From Byssochlamys sp. IMV 00236 (taxonomy: Eukaryota > Ascomycota > Eurotiomycetes > Eurotiales > Thermoascaceae), in assembly GCA_001931875.2 (NCBI GenBank), contig MSJH02000763.1, positions 19,333 to 83,332 of the forward strand: DNA of 64,000 nt. Direction: 5' to 3'. Position 1 is the first letter of the stretch. Every line of letters starts with the position of its first letter. Of the stretch, positions 36,725-48,014 are shown piece after piece. Under the pieces are notes generated by a model. That model was not told where the DNA came from and made no database searches. It saw only the letters and a list, made by a program, of their open reading frames with translations. Position numbers and translations under genes: made by a program.

Positions 36725-38718
36725 ATGAAACCAAACTCTTCCACCTCCCCAAATCCATACGCATTCCCACTAAAACCGAAAGATTACGCCCCAAACCCGG
36801 TCCCAAGTCTAGAAGAATGGCACAAGCTATGGACAGCATGGGAGCTTGTAACGTTAAAAATGATCCCGAAAGAAGCGTTACATGAAAAACCAATCCCGTT
36901 GCGGAATCCTCTTATTTTCTACTTAGGTCATATACCAACTTTGTAAGTTTTGATTCTCTTTCGTCATTGTTTGGGTTTTTCTTTTATTCTCGGACCTAGA
37001 TTTTTTTTTTTTTTTTTTCGTCTTCAAAACAGTATTTGCTCATACGTATGCTATAAATATTTACAATATTAGTGAAGATATTCATCTTGCACGAGCAACG
37101 AATGAGTCCGCAACTGAACCTGAGTATTATCAGCGCATTTTTGAAAGGGGGATAGATCCGGATGTGGATGATCCTACTCAATGTCATGACCATAGCGAGA
37201 CCCCGGATACTTGGCCGGAGTTGCATGAGATTGTGGAGTATCGAGGGAAAGTCTGCAAGCGGATCAAGGCGCTTTATGATTCTGGAAAGGATTGGTCGGA
37301 TAGAACTGTAGGTCGGGCTCTTTGGATTGGGTTTGAGCATGAAGGTATGTACATACATAGTATATATCATCAAAGGGGAATGGAACCTCAAGAGAAAGAA
37401 ATGAAAAAAAAAAGGAAATAGACCAAACTAACCACACGCAACAGGACTCCATCTAGAAACCTTCCTGTGGATGACGATTCTAAGCCCAGACATTCTCCCA
37501 CCCCCATTACCCAGACCGGATTTCGTCTCTATGGCTGAGAAAGCTGCGCGCGAACGAGTTGAGAACCAATGGTTTCGTATCGCCCCGCGGACCTTTTCAA
37601 TCGGTATCGAAGACCCAGAAGACGATAGCAAGAGCAATGGCTTCTTTGCATGGGACAACGAGCGCGATCCGTACGAGGTCTCTGTTCATGGTTTCGAAGC
37701 ACAGGGCCGACCTGTCTCTATTGGAGAATATGCAACGTATCTGGTTGAAACTTCTCAGATGGATCGTATACCGATCTCATGGACGCGTGAATCTTCTCTC
37801 TCTGGCAAGACTATTGCCAGTGACTACTCGTATGGAGAAGATATCGATGTTCAGAAGAACTTCATCGATGGTCTCACTATCAAGACTGTTTTCGGTCCTG
37901 TTCCTCTTAATCTTGCGCTTGACTGGCCTGTTTATATCTCATATAATGATGCAGAAGCGTATGCAGACTGGGCAGGGGCTCGGATTCCCACTCTCCATGA
38001 AGCACGCAGTATTCATCGACAAGTCGAAGAGGAAAAAAAGATTGCCGCGAACAACAGTGATGCGTTAGTATAAGCCCCTCACCCCTTTTCTCAACCCATC
38101 CTCATCCGCTCCTGTCTGAATCATGAGACTCCCCACGCTACTACTACTACTAACTCACAACCACCACACAAGAAAACAAAACCTAATAATACCCGGCATA
38201 TCCCGAGAAGACATCTACATCGACCTAACAGGCTGCAACGTCGGCTTTCGCAACTTCCACCCTACTCCCGTAACGCAGAACGGCAATCGACTCTGCGGCC
38301 AAAGTGATATGGGCGGCGCTTATGAGTGGACGAGTTCTCTATTTGCGCCTCAGCCGGGTTTCAAACCGATGGATATATATCCTGGGTATAGTGGTGGGTG
38401 TTTNNNNNNNNNNNNNNNNNNNNNNNNNNNNNNNNNNNNNNNNCTTTATTTATTCGAGTGGTTTGTTGGATAATAATGAGTGACTGATTTTGTATGTACA
38501 TACTTAGCCGATTTCATGGATGGAAAACATATTCTCGTCGTGGGAGGAACGTGGGCGTTGCATCCGCGGATTTCTGGAAAGAGGACTTTGTAAGTTGTCT
38601 CTCTATTGTTCTGTCTTGAAACTCCGTGTACGTGAATTAATGCAGTCACAGCCTCAATTGGTGGCAGAAAAGCTACTCATATTCCTGGGTCGGTCTTCGA
38701 CTGGTCCGGAATGTCTAG
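36725..38718 (+). CDS. Stand-alone EgtB-like (DinB + FGE-sulfatase domain) sulfoxide synthase-type protein
   Basis: Resembles the C-terminal half of fungal ergothioneine protein Egt1, a non-haem iron enzyme joining a thiol to trimethylhistidine. Exons are 36725-36942, 37073-37344, 37445-38063, 38173-38393, 38508-38589 and 38646-38718, giving 494 residues. The DinB-like N-domain has FYLGHIPTF and, across the second intron, the iron-binding HEGLHLETF (HX3HXE). The C-type-lectin/FGE-fold half shows GCNVGFRNFHPTPV, QSDMGGAYEWTSSLF, GKHILVVGGTWALHP and the final SYSWVGLRLVRNV. It has no methyltransferase domain, unlike full Egt1. A 40-N assembly gap lies wholly inside the fourth intron, so the coding sequence appears complete. 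The true substrate is unknown. Confidence 0.85.
38404..38443. other. Assembly gap (40 N) within an intron
   Basis: Run of N between the donor at 38394 and the acceptor at 38507 of the EgtB-like gene. Coding phase is preserved across it. Confidence 1.
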
Positions 38719-39303
38719 GATTATGTGTCCTGAGAGGATGTTCTCGGGATTTGGTAATGATAGATGGATGAGATCTGTACCTGCATCTGTATAGAACTTA
38801 CGATACGAGTTTGTCCGCCACTTGATACTTGCTTGTGGCGATCTATAAATTCGTATAGCTCTCTTATTGAAGCAGTGGAACTCGTTGATTTACACTCTAC
38901 AAGAGGAATGGAATGGTCTTGATGCCAAAAAAGCAAAATGAATGCCCTTTCTAGATAACAATAAGTATAGATAGATAGAAATAAACAAGACGGGAATAGA
39001 ATACATAAATGCAAAGCCAACCTATCTAAGTAAAACGGCCGACAGCCCAATGGTATAGCCATAACCGTGAAGAAGAGAATATATTCGAGACTGGACATGA
39101 AGAAAAGGGCCAGGTCTCAGGCAGAAGATCGGATATAGCAGAAGCAGGTCAATCTCTAATTCCTTTCCGTGAGGCAGCCAACTTTTAGCAACGTTCCTTT
39201 CTCCCCCATTGAAGACTCCAGACTCTCCACTTTTTGGATCGAATACTACACGCGGACCCATAGAAGGGAAGGAAAGGAAATGGTCTCGACAGGGAGTACA
39301 AAA
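38719..39303. other. Convergent intergenic region
   Basis: 3' ends of the EgtB-like gene and the AP-1 beta gene. No further gene is seen. Confidence 0.6.
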
Positions 39304-42016
39304 TTACAGCAACAGCAACTCCCCAGTTGCTGCTCCGCCAGCCGCCTGCGGTTGATAGATCTGCTGCTGGTTCTGGTTGACGACGTACGATGTCTGCGGG
39401 GCTCCTCCTCCGCCAGCTCCAAAGTCGTCGCGTTCACCTAGATGCATTGCTGCCATCTGCTGGCTGCCAACGTTGTTGAAGTATACGTCTGCAGCGTTGA
39501 CTGCAGCGGCCAGGTCGCCTTTGTTGGACGGCATGCCAGAGGTAGGAGAAATAGCCGTTGCATCTGGGACGGGGCTCATGAGATTCATAATCCCATTGCT
39601 GGTGGTGTCCAGCTTTGGTTTCTGGAGAGCTGGGCTGGGTTGCAGCTTTTTTGCTCTGGCCGAGCGGAAGACCTGCTGGACGGGTTTCAAGTAGACAGTG
39701 GCGAGAGTACCAACGCTGAGACACAGCTCCTCGAGTGTGCGAGGGTCGAGCTTCTCGCTCTCAGCCGTGATGGGTGGCTTTTCACCCATGACAATTTGCT
39801 TCGCAGAAGCAGGATCGGTAGACAGAAGGCGCCAATACATGTACCCTCTATCCCTCAGATCTGGGTCATCCGTGTCCTCTGTGCACCATTTCAGCACCTG
39901 GGGCACCAGTTTCTGCCCCTTCGTCGGACGCTGAATAAACATCTTCACAGTAGCTGTGAGTAATGCCAGCTGTACGTCGATGGTCTCATCATGGAAAGTT
40001 GCCAGGTAGTCCTGCAGCAAACTATCCGAGTTTTCAATTCGATCAGCATACTGACCGATAATCCAGATGACGGCGGCCTTGGCTTCTGGCTCGTCCAATT
40101 CATCAATATTCGAGATGACAGTGCCGATGATGCCTTCGTACTGATTAGGGTACTTTCGGAAGATATTCCGGATGACGACGGTTGCTTCCTGCACGATATA
40201 AGGGATCTTGGCATTGACCAGCTCTAGGAGCGTATCAATACACTCGCGAGCCGCAGACTCGATCTTGATGGCCAACTTTCCGATTGCGCGCACAGCCTTG
40301 CGCACGAAGTGAACATCAATTTCCGTAGCGTATCTGTGTTAATGTTAGATGATGCATCGAACGCTGCAGATAAACGGCCACTTACTCGCGAAGCTCTGCC
40401 AAGACAATGGAGATATTATCCTTGGTGGTAAGCATGAAGATCAACTCCAGCTTAGTCACCTTGACATAGATAGGGTCATTATATTTACAGAAGAAGACGC
40501 GGATATCGTTCCGCAAGACCTCAGGCCTTTTCTGCAGAATTAGAATCGCGTTTCGGAGCGCTAAATACTGTACTTCCGGAGGTTTCGATAACAACGTGAC
40601 CAGAGGCGGAGAGAGTTTTCGTGCGAGAGCGGTGATTTGTCGTTCATCCGCAATGTAGTTCATCAGATAAAGGATGACACGGATCGATGTCAAAACCACT
40701 GCTGAATTGGAATGAGAAAGTCGAGGCGCTATACGCTCTGCCAATAATAGCGCCTCTGAGGATTCTTTCGGTACATAAGCCATTAAAGCTTCCAGGATGT
40801 ACGTCTGGCCCCATCTGGAAAACATTAGCAAAGATCATAACGGACATGCAGTCCAACAGTCTTGAAATAAGGGAACCATACTCGGAGCAGTCAGGCAGGA
40901 TCGACACTACTTTCGATGCACTGACGTAGTCAATGGTGAGAGAGATCGACTCACTACGCTCCCAGATATCCGTCAACGCGGCAAGAACACTGGAAACAAC
41001 GGTAGGGTTATCATCTTTCAACATCCGATTGAGTCGATCAATGAGATCCGAGTTCTCGACAAGCTTCTTGTCATGATCATAGAGCTTGGCGACACAGAAA
41101 GCCGCGGTTTTCCTCACGTAGGGATCTGAGTCGGTCATGAGACGTTTCAATGGCTGAACCGTTGCCTCCACAAACTCCTTCACATGAACGTAGGAAATGG
41201 TTCGCAGAGCCAATGCGCGCACCAGCGGGTTGGTATCGTCCATATCCTAAAAGATCTCTCATCAGCATACCCAATCAGGAAAATATTTCAGATCCCGCAC
41301 GTACATCCACCAACGTCGGCAGCGCTTTCAAAGCATCTGCTGGTTTTATTCTCGCGTAATTGACCAGAAACAGAAAGCACCTGTCACAGCACGATCAGCA
41401 TATGCCCCCGACTCCTCAAGTATCAACATCCCATACATCTTCTTGATCTCCAAACTCGGAATCGTCATGCAGGCAATGACATCTGGGAACAGGCCGATCA
41501 TGTCATTGTTGCTCATGGTCATGTTGGCGACAATCTTCTTGAGGGCGATCTTCTTTGCGGAGTGGTTCCGATCCTTCTTGCCGCCGCTGTTGAGCTCCTG
41601 TCGCAACTCTGCAACTTTGCCCTGTCGAGTACGAGCACATGGTGAGAAATTGTAAGGAGTATATGGAACGATTCCAACAAACATAGGGCCCAAATAAAAG
41701 AGCAATGGGGTAGAAAAGGATAACCAGTGGAGGATATCAGGGACCAGTAGTAAAAAAAGGCAACTAGAGCACCAGCACAGCTATATGCTGAGGGCCGCTG
41801 CAGCAACTTGATAGCAAATGCATTCACTAATGACGCAGAGTAGCTGTCTAGTGAAGTATCCAATTCTAGACCGGCCGTATAGCGTCCAAACCGCAAAAGG
41901 GGTGGTGGCGGGGATAACAATCGGGCAAGCATCAAGATAACAGGAAGCGGGGGGTAACGAAGTCTAAAAAGACCTACCCTTGCGAAGAGCTTCGCATCTC
42001 CCCCGCCCGAACTCAT
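39304..42016 (-). CDS. apl2: AP-1 adaptor complex subunit beta
   Basis: Large subunit of the clathrin adaptor working at the trans-Golgi and endosomes. Exons are 42016-41978, 41621-41437, 41380-41305, 41246-40882, 40814-40386 and 40333-39304, giving 707 residues. The trunk of HEAT-like repeats is nearly canonical: KVAELRQELNSGGKKDRNH, SNNDMIGLFPDVIACM, DPYVRKTAAFCVAKLYDHDK, KLSPPLVTLLSKPPEVQYLA and YANRIEN-like YADRIENSDSLL. The first intron is long (356 nt). After the trunk there is only a short hinge with no ear domain, ending GELLLL. AP-1 rather than AP-2 is favoured by the overall length and the absent ear. This last point is judgement, not proof. Confidence 0.9.
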
Positions 42017-42656
42017 CTTTGGCTTTCCAGGTGACAGCGCACCGCTACCGTCCTCAGAGAACTAAGCGTCCGAACTTCCCAATGTTTCGAGCAACCGTCG
42101 ATGACGGAGAGAGGGGGTTGTGCCGCGCGAATGACCACCAACGAATCTGATTATTTCTTTCCCACGCGAAAAGGGCCGGATCGGTCTTGGGATCTTCTTT
42201 TTGCGGAGGAATTCGTTCACATGAGACGGGTGTTGTCGCACACCAGCGGACGAAATGGCTTCTGAAGCTACTTAGCTGGTTGGCTGTACGGGAGACAGCG
42301 CGGCATCCATGCCTCGACTTTCGGTTGCGCGTCGATCAACTAGGGGGTCGTGCTTGGAGGAGTCGAAGTGACGGAAGATGCCGAACAGGACCGTCTCTCC
42401 CTCAAGAAGAGTAACTAGTGGAACAGTAGAAGTTGTAGATAGCAGAAGTCCTCACAGAGTCCAATCTGACAACGTTCGGAGCGGCCTGGAAGGGCCGGAG
42501 AAGGGAAGACGCCGAAGCGCAAGCAACTTTCCGTGGTGGATCTCCCGCCCAACTCCACACTGCGTAGAGCAACAGGACGACCATCTTGATATCTTGATAT
42601 CAACGCTTTCAAACAAAAGATAGTCTACTCCAGATAGACCATCTTGCCTCATCACG
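42017..42656. other. Divergent promoter region AP-1 beta / EMC4
   Basis: 0.64 kb between the two start codons. Frames on both strands are not coding in appearance. Confidence 0.6.
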
Positions 42657-43415
42657 ATGGCTTCCGCAGGCTCTTTACCCCCTGCTCCCCTGCCCCGATG
42701 GGCAGTGGCCATGAACTCTCCAGCTCCAGCACCATCAGTCAAAACAGCCAACATCCCCAATCCCCCAGGCTTCTCCAGCAAGCCCACCGACAAACAGGTA
42801 CGTAAAACACCTCCAGAATACTTCCAAATCAACTAGTTCTCTCACTAACTAACATCTCCTCTTCGCCCAATCCAGCGGCGTACCGCGCAGCAACAAACGC
42901 CCGTCCGCCCCGTCGAGACCGACACCCTCAAGCTCAAAAAAGCATGGGAAATCGCACTGGCCCCCTCGAAACAAATCCCCATGAACGCCATCATGATGTA
43001 CATGTCCGGCAACAGTTTGCAGATCTTCAGCATCATGATGGTCTTCATGCTGTTCAAGGGTCCTATCCAGGGTCTGCTGTCGACGAATAGCGCATTCGTC
43101 AAGTTCGAGAACGAAAATACCAAGGCGCGATTAGTGGGTGTCAAGGTGGTTTATGTGCTTATGCAGTTGGTTTTATTGGCGCTGGGTATTTGGAAGGTCA
43201 ATGCGATGGGGTTGTTGCCGTATGTTTTCCCTATATATTCCCAGCTTTCTTCCTTTCTCCCACCCCCTGATCGTTGGGAGGAAAAATGGTCTTTTTATTT
43301 TTCGTGTGCAGAGATGCTAACTCTACGTGTTTGTGACAGGACTACGAGATCAGATTGGTTGGCATGGGAAGGCGAGCGCGAGCCGCTCGAACGGGCATAC
43401 TTTGCCTTTAGTTGA
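42657..43415 (+). CDS. emc4: ER membrane protein complex subunit 4
   Basis: Subunit of the EMC insertase, which places tail-anchored and multipass proteins in the ER membrane. Exons are 42657-42797, 42876-43219 and 43340-43415, giving 186 residues, the usual size. The N-terminus is Pro-rich and cytosolic. The conserved domain shows LKKAWEIALAPSKQIPMNAI followed by MMYMSGNSLQIFSIMMVFML and a second helix LVGVKVVYVLMQLVLLALG. The C-terminus ends in the conserved TRSDWLAWE. The assignment is firm. Confidence 0.95.
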
Positions 43416-43701
43416 TGAGGCCGGATACCTCAATGAGATGATGAACCCTATCTACAGGGTGTGTAATCTATACCATCTGAAACTTCAAAAGCTTGATGAT
43501 CGTTCGTCAGACATTGTAATCATAACCATTGTAGCTTTATATTTGCTTGTCTACGCAATATCTAAGACACTGGAGTGAGTGAGGGTAAGAGTAGATGAAA
43601 AAGGTTTGTATTCTAGACATTACTCATCTATTCGTTTCTTATATATATATCTTGCAAATATCAATGATGCAGAGTACCTCCTACCCTTGCGGTCCGTGAA
43701 T

Positions 43702-45348
43702 CTATCTCCGGGAGGCGGCCATCTCCGCTTGTGCGGCCTCTTGCTTCAATCTCCGCTCTTCTCGCCAGCCAGGCCCGAATCGGATGACCACCAGCAGAAG
43801 TGGGATGGTGCCTAGCATGACAAACGCCACGAGGGTGAAACACCAGCCTCTTCCCATGCCGTCTATCATAGGAACAACCAGTGCCGTGGCACCAGCTCCA
43901 AGTAGGCAGCGGACAAAGTTATTCGACGCAGTTGCCGTAGCGGCACTGTTGGGGTACATATCAACGAGAAGAGTGCTGACAGTGTTGAAAGAGCCCGTCA
44001 AAGCAAGACCCAGGAAGAAAAGAATGATAGTGGGCGCAGCAATGTGTACGTTGTACTGCAGACACCAGCCGAAAGCAATAACGGCCAGACTGCCGATTGT
44101 CAGGAGAGGGAATGCAATCTGCAACCGGGCCTTTTCAATAGGGAAGTTCGCCAAATCGGTGTGGCGGTTTTTAACGATAGGGAAGCCGTGCTGTCGGGCT
44201 AAACGGCGATAGTTGTAGTCCAGGAACTTCCCGTTGACGATAGATGCGATGGTGGACCCGATTCCGAATGGCAGATAGCAGAGACCGATCTGCAGATCGT
44301 TGAGATGATAGCTCTCGTGGAATATCGACGGAATAGCAGCGCCAACATCGTAAAATCCCGCAAAGAGAATAGCGTTGGACAGAAGCAAGACGCTGGTATC
44401 TTTTTGAAAGACAATCGCCAGGGTCTTCAGTGGATTGGGAAAGCCAATTTTCCTTGGAGATCTGTCTGAAGGTTCCTCTATCTCCTTCCCTTCCTTAGCG
44501 GCCTTGCGAGCATGCAGGTAATTTATGAGGGACATGTTCCACTTCTGAGGAGGAATTGACCCATTTCCAACCACCTTGCGAGCCGTCTCTGGGAAGAAAA
44601 TCAGGAAGAGTACCAGGAACGAGGCAGATAGGATGACAAGGAACCAGAAGATGGCTCGCCAACCCAGGTACTGCGCCAGCAGACCTCCAATAACTGGTCC
44701 CAGAGACGGACCCATTAGAGAACCAGCCGTAACGAAGCCCATATAGGAACCTCGCTGGGATGCTGTTGCAACATCCGCGACTACGCCAGACGACAAGGCG
44801 ATTGTTGTACTGCTTCCGGCGCTCTGCATGCATCGAAGCACAAATAGTGCTGCATAGTTATTCTGCAGGGCTAGTCCGATATTGGCCCCAATATATATTA
44901 CGAAACACACAATGTAGGCCGGTCGACGGCCCGCCTTGTCTGCAAAATCACCGATAAACATGGGAGAAAGTCCTTGGAAGATCTGGATACCACATGGTCA
45001 ACCATGAAATTCTTGTGATACCAACGCGTAGATACCAGGCCATACCATATAACTCGTTAGGGTCAAATTGATCAGCGAATTTGAGACATGGAGATCATTG
45101 GCCAATGTATTCAAGGCTGGAAAATAAATCTGTGAGGATAATGGCGAAAAGAATCCTGCCCATGATGCTATGAAGACGATATAACGTATCTGGCTCTTTG
45201 AGAAGATCGAGTACTCCACGGCTGAACGCCTGGAGACCGTAGGCTGAAGCTCTGCATTGTTCTGCGTGCCATCATGCTCTTGCTTCGGTTCCTGTTGAGT
45301 TATCGCGAGCCCGATGGCATCCTTTTCGATATCCTGGGGAGTGGCCAT
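43702..45348 (-). CDS. MFS transporter, DHA1 family (QDR/AQR-like drug:H+ antiporter)
   Basis: Twelve-helix proton-coupled exporter of the DHA1 group, resembling yeast Qdr/Aqr/Dtr. Exons are 45348-45046 and 44982-43702, giving 527 residues. The hydrophilic N-tail has about 55 residues. MFS motifs are the GDFADKAGRRPAYIVCF loop after helix 2, the RCMQSAGSSTTIALSSG helix and the antiporter-type GSLMGPSLGPVIGGLLAQYLG in helix 5. The late stretch NSAATATASNNFVRCLLGAG is characteristic of this subgroup. The central loop (about 60 residues, Lys-rich) is cytosolic. It lies 0.5 kb downstream of, and tandem to, the kynureninase gene. The substrate is not predictable. Confidence 0.93.
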
Positions 45349-45886
45349 GAACTCGGAAACGTTGAGGGCGCAGTGCCACTGCCCAACGGACCAATTTCGA
45401 AAACACTATTAGAAGCCACGGCGAAGAGAGGCGCCTCTACACTTATATCGGGCCTCGCCATCATGGCAGCGTTGATCATGCACCGATAGAAAGCGGCATT
45501 AGACCGGTAGTTCTTGGTCCAGAGAAAAAAAAAAGTGAACGATAATTGGATGCACGGACTGGAGAAGTCGGTGCCGAGTGCCGTTAGCCGTGAAGCTTGG
45601 CCATTCGGATTATTGAAAAAAATGCTTCAAACCCCGCCAAGAGCGACTCCGAAGACGGAGTAATGACTCTTAGTAGAATGGTCTAGCCAAAGAGTCTGGG
45701 GGTGTCCAGTCACCGCTATATACAATGATTGCATACAGATAAGGATTCAGTCCTAATCAATGTCATGATAACATCCAGATACATCATGATTATTTGCTTT
45801 AAAACGGGACTAAATAAGTAGTTCCCGGGAGATTCTCCAGGTCCAATGGATCTTGGACATAACGCTATGTATCATACTTCGAAATG
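45349..45886. other. Intergenic region kynureninase 3' / MFS promoter
   Basis: Tandem spacer on the minus strand. No gene is seen. Confidence 0.6.
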
Positions 45887-47551
45887 CTATGACTTCTTCG
45901 CTTTCACCGCTTCGCGACAAGCCTGCAGGAAAATCTCACAGAACTCCCAAACCTCAGAGTAAGTATTGTACAATGGTGCTGGTGCCACGCGGATCACGTC
46001 CGGCTTTCTTTCATCGACAACCACTCCGTGTTCTTCAAGAATCTCGAGGACCCGGTCCAGCAATCCCTCTTGCAGACGCAGACTGAGCTGTGCGCCGCGT
46101 TCTTCTGGGTTCGAAGGGGTGATTATTGTGAACGGCTTATCCTCAGGCGAGGCATCCAGAGGATATTTCAACAATAGATGTTCGAGGTAGCCCGTCAGAT
46201 GGAGGGACTTCTTGCGGAGCTCAGCCATGGAGGTTCGGTTGAAGATTTCCAGTCCAGCCACCACTGCGTTCAGATCCAGAACGGATGGATTAGAAACCTG
46301 GTATCCTGCCGCTCCCGGTTGAGGGACAAACTCTGCGGTATAATTAGCAGTTGTGGATGCCGTAAGAGAAGAAGATATCGACATACTGTTCTCCATCAGA
46401 AACCTGGTCTGCTTGTCTCCTCCCCACCAGCCAGCCAAACGGGGCCGGAAAGATCCTTCGTCATCGTTCGTCTTTTCGAGCTCAACCCGCCCATGTTTCT
46501 CGTGGACGAACAATCCTGCGATAACTCCAGGTCCGCCATTCACGTATTTGTAGTTGCACCACGCCGCGAAGTCCACGTCCCAGTCGTGAAGTTTCATATC
46601 GACGTTACCAACAGAATGCGCGCAGTCCCAGCCGATCAGGAGACCCCGCGAATGAGCGTGCGCCGTAATTTTCTTCATTTCAAAGTATTGTCCCGTGTAG
46701 AACTGGATAGATGGGAGGAGGACAAGCGCTGCGCTGGATGCGTGTTCATCGATGATTTGCATTATTTGTTCAGTCGTGATAATGGGAGTATCCGGGTCCT
46801 TGGGTTCAATGAGGACCATTGCCTCCTTCGGCTCCAAATTGTGATGTCTGATCTGAGACTCGACCGCATACTACTAGACGAATTAGTATCGTGTCTGGCC
46901 CAATTGTGTATATGGATCATACATGATCACTTGGGAATGCTTTGCCCTCCATGATGATCTTGTACTTCTCCTTCGTCGGGCGATAGAAGCTTGCCAACAG
47001 GAAATGGATGTTTGCAGTCAAAGTTCCCATGACTGCAACTTCACTGGGCGACGCACCCACAACTGGCGCCATGAATTGAGATCCTGCACTATCAACATCG
47101 ACGAACGGAGGAAGCAGCTGGTCTTCATGAGGGACGAAGTGGCCGGTCACGCCCTTGATGGCCCATGTTCGAAGGTACCGGTCGATATACTTTCGAGTAT
47201 TTTTAGGCTGCAGACCAAGGGAGTTGCCGCACAGGTATATACACCGTGGATCAGATAGGCTTTCCTCTGAAAGAGTAGTTAGTACTCCTGTTTGAGTGAA
47301 CCGAACGAGACGATCTGCATCTAGTGTATGTTTTCCGCTAGTGCAGAGCCAAGTACAGTACCTTCAGTCACCGCCAATGTCTTCCTCTTGAGATCCTTCT
47401 TGGATGGAATGATGAATTCATCTCGGAAATCTCGAAGGGGATCCTGCTTATCCAGAGACTGGGCGTATTCTTTGCTATAAGCCCGCACGTCGTCTTTGTA
47501 ATGAAGCGGCGGACCGCTCTTGATGTCGCGCACATGCAGTTTGGAACCCAT
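45887..47551 (-). CDS. bna5: Kynureninase
   Basis: PLP enzyme that cleaves kynurenine or 3-hydroxykynurenine to anthranilate or 3-hydroxyanthranilate plus alanine in de novo NAD synthesis. Exons are 47551-47362, 47266-46923, 46870-46387 and 46332-45887, giving 487 residues. Family features are [20 protein letters not shown] near the start and the PLP lysine in [20 protein letters not shown]. Further features are [37 protein letters not shown] and the Arg in [15 protein letters not shown]. The third intron is 54 nt, in phase and stop-free, so retention would insert 18 residues after FLMEN. The gene is divergent from the next one with only 73 bp between ATGs. Confidence 0.95.
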
Positions 47552-47624
47552 CTTGGCGCGATGCTGCGCTCTTGACAGCTTGTTCTGGCAGATATACTAC
47601 CAGATCAGAATATAAACCACCAAG

Positions 47625-48014
47625 ATGTCCCTTCAGCAGATCAAAAACCCCACTACTTTTCTCTACTGCCCCGCGGTCATCGATGGCGGGGACCACGACG
47701 GATTCTGCCGCTTCTCGCCGACCCCCGGATTACCCAATAACGTCATTGCCGAAGCTCTTACTAAAGCTCTGTCCTGTCATCCGCCGCATAACCATCCAGC
47801 GCCGCTTGGAAATCCGACTTTACAACATCTTCGGACTGATTTGAGAGAGCAGCAATCTTTGATCGCTCATCATGTCACCAACAAATATGCTATCCTCTAC
47901 CGCCTGCCGGTTAGCACGCCAGCAGAATTCGCCTGCTATGATCTTCGTACGCCATTGCCGTCGCGTATCCTCTGTCTCCGGAGCAGCTGCGAATTATTCT
48001 ACGTCCAGGAATAG
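47625..48014 (+). CDS. Uncharacterised 129-residue ORF overlapping the ISA2 start
   Basis: An ATG-started frame of 129 codons begins 73 bp from the kynureninase ATG and runs 77 nt past the ISA2 start in another frame. It reads MSLQQIKNPTTFLYCPAV at its N-terminus, with a later FCRFSPTPGLPNNVIAEAL. No family is recognised. It could be a real small protein gene sharing a transcript with ISA2, a regulatory upstream ORF, or chance. Its length and codon make-up favour something selected, but I cannot test this. Confidence 0.4.
   Translation: MSLQQIKNPTTFLYCPAVIDGGDHDGFCRFSPTPGLPNNVIAEALTKALSCHPPHNHPAPLGNPTLQHLRTDLREQQSLIAHHVTNKYAILYRLPVSTPAEFACYDLRTPLPSRILCLRSSCELFYVQE

Noticed and set aside
38404..38443. 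Possible break of the EgtB-like gene at the N run
   Set aside because: Splice sites on both sides place the gap inside an intron, and the frame continues GYSADFMDGKH.
42981..43415. 144-codon read-through form of EMC4
   Set aside because: It ignores a good intron at 43220-43339 and ends in sequence unlike EMC4. The spliced form ends in the conserved TRSDWLAWE.
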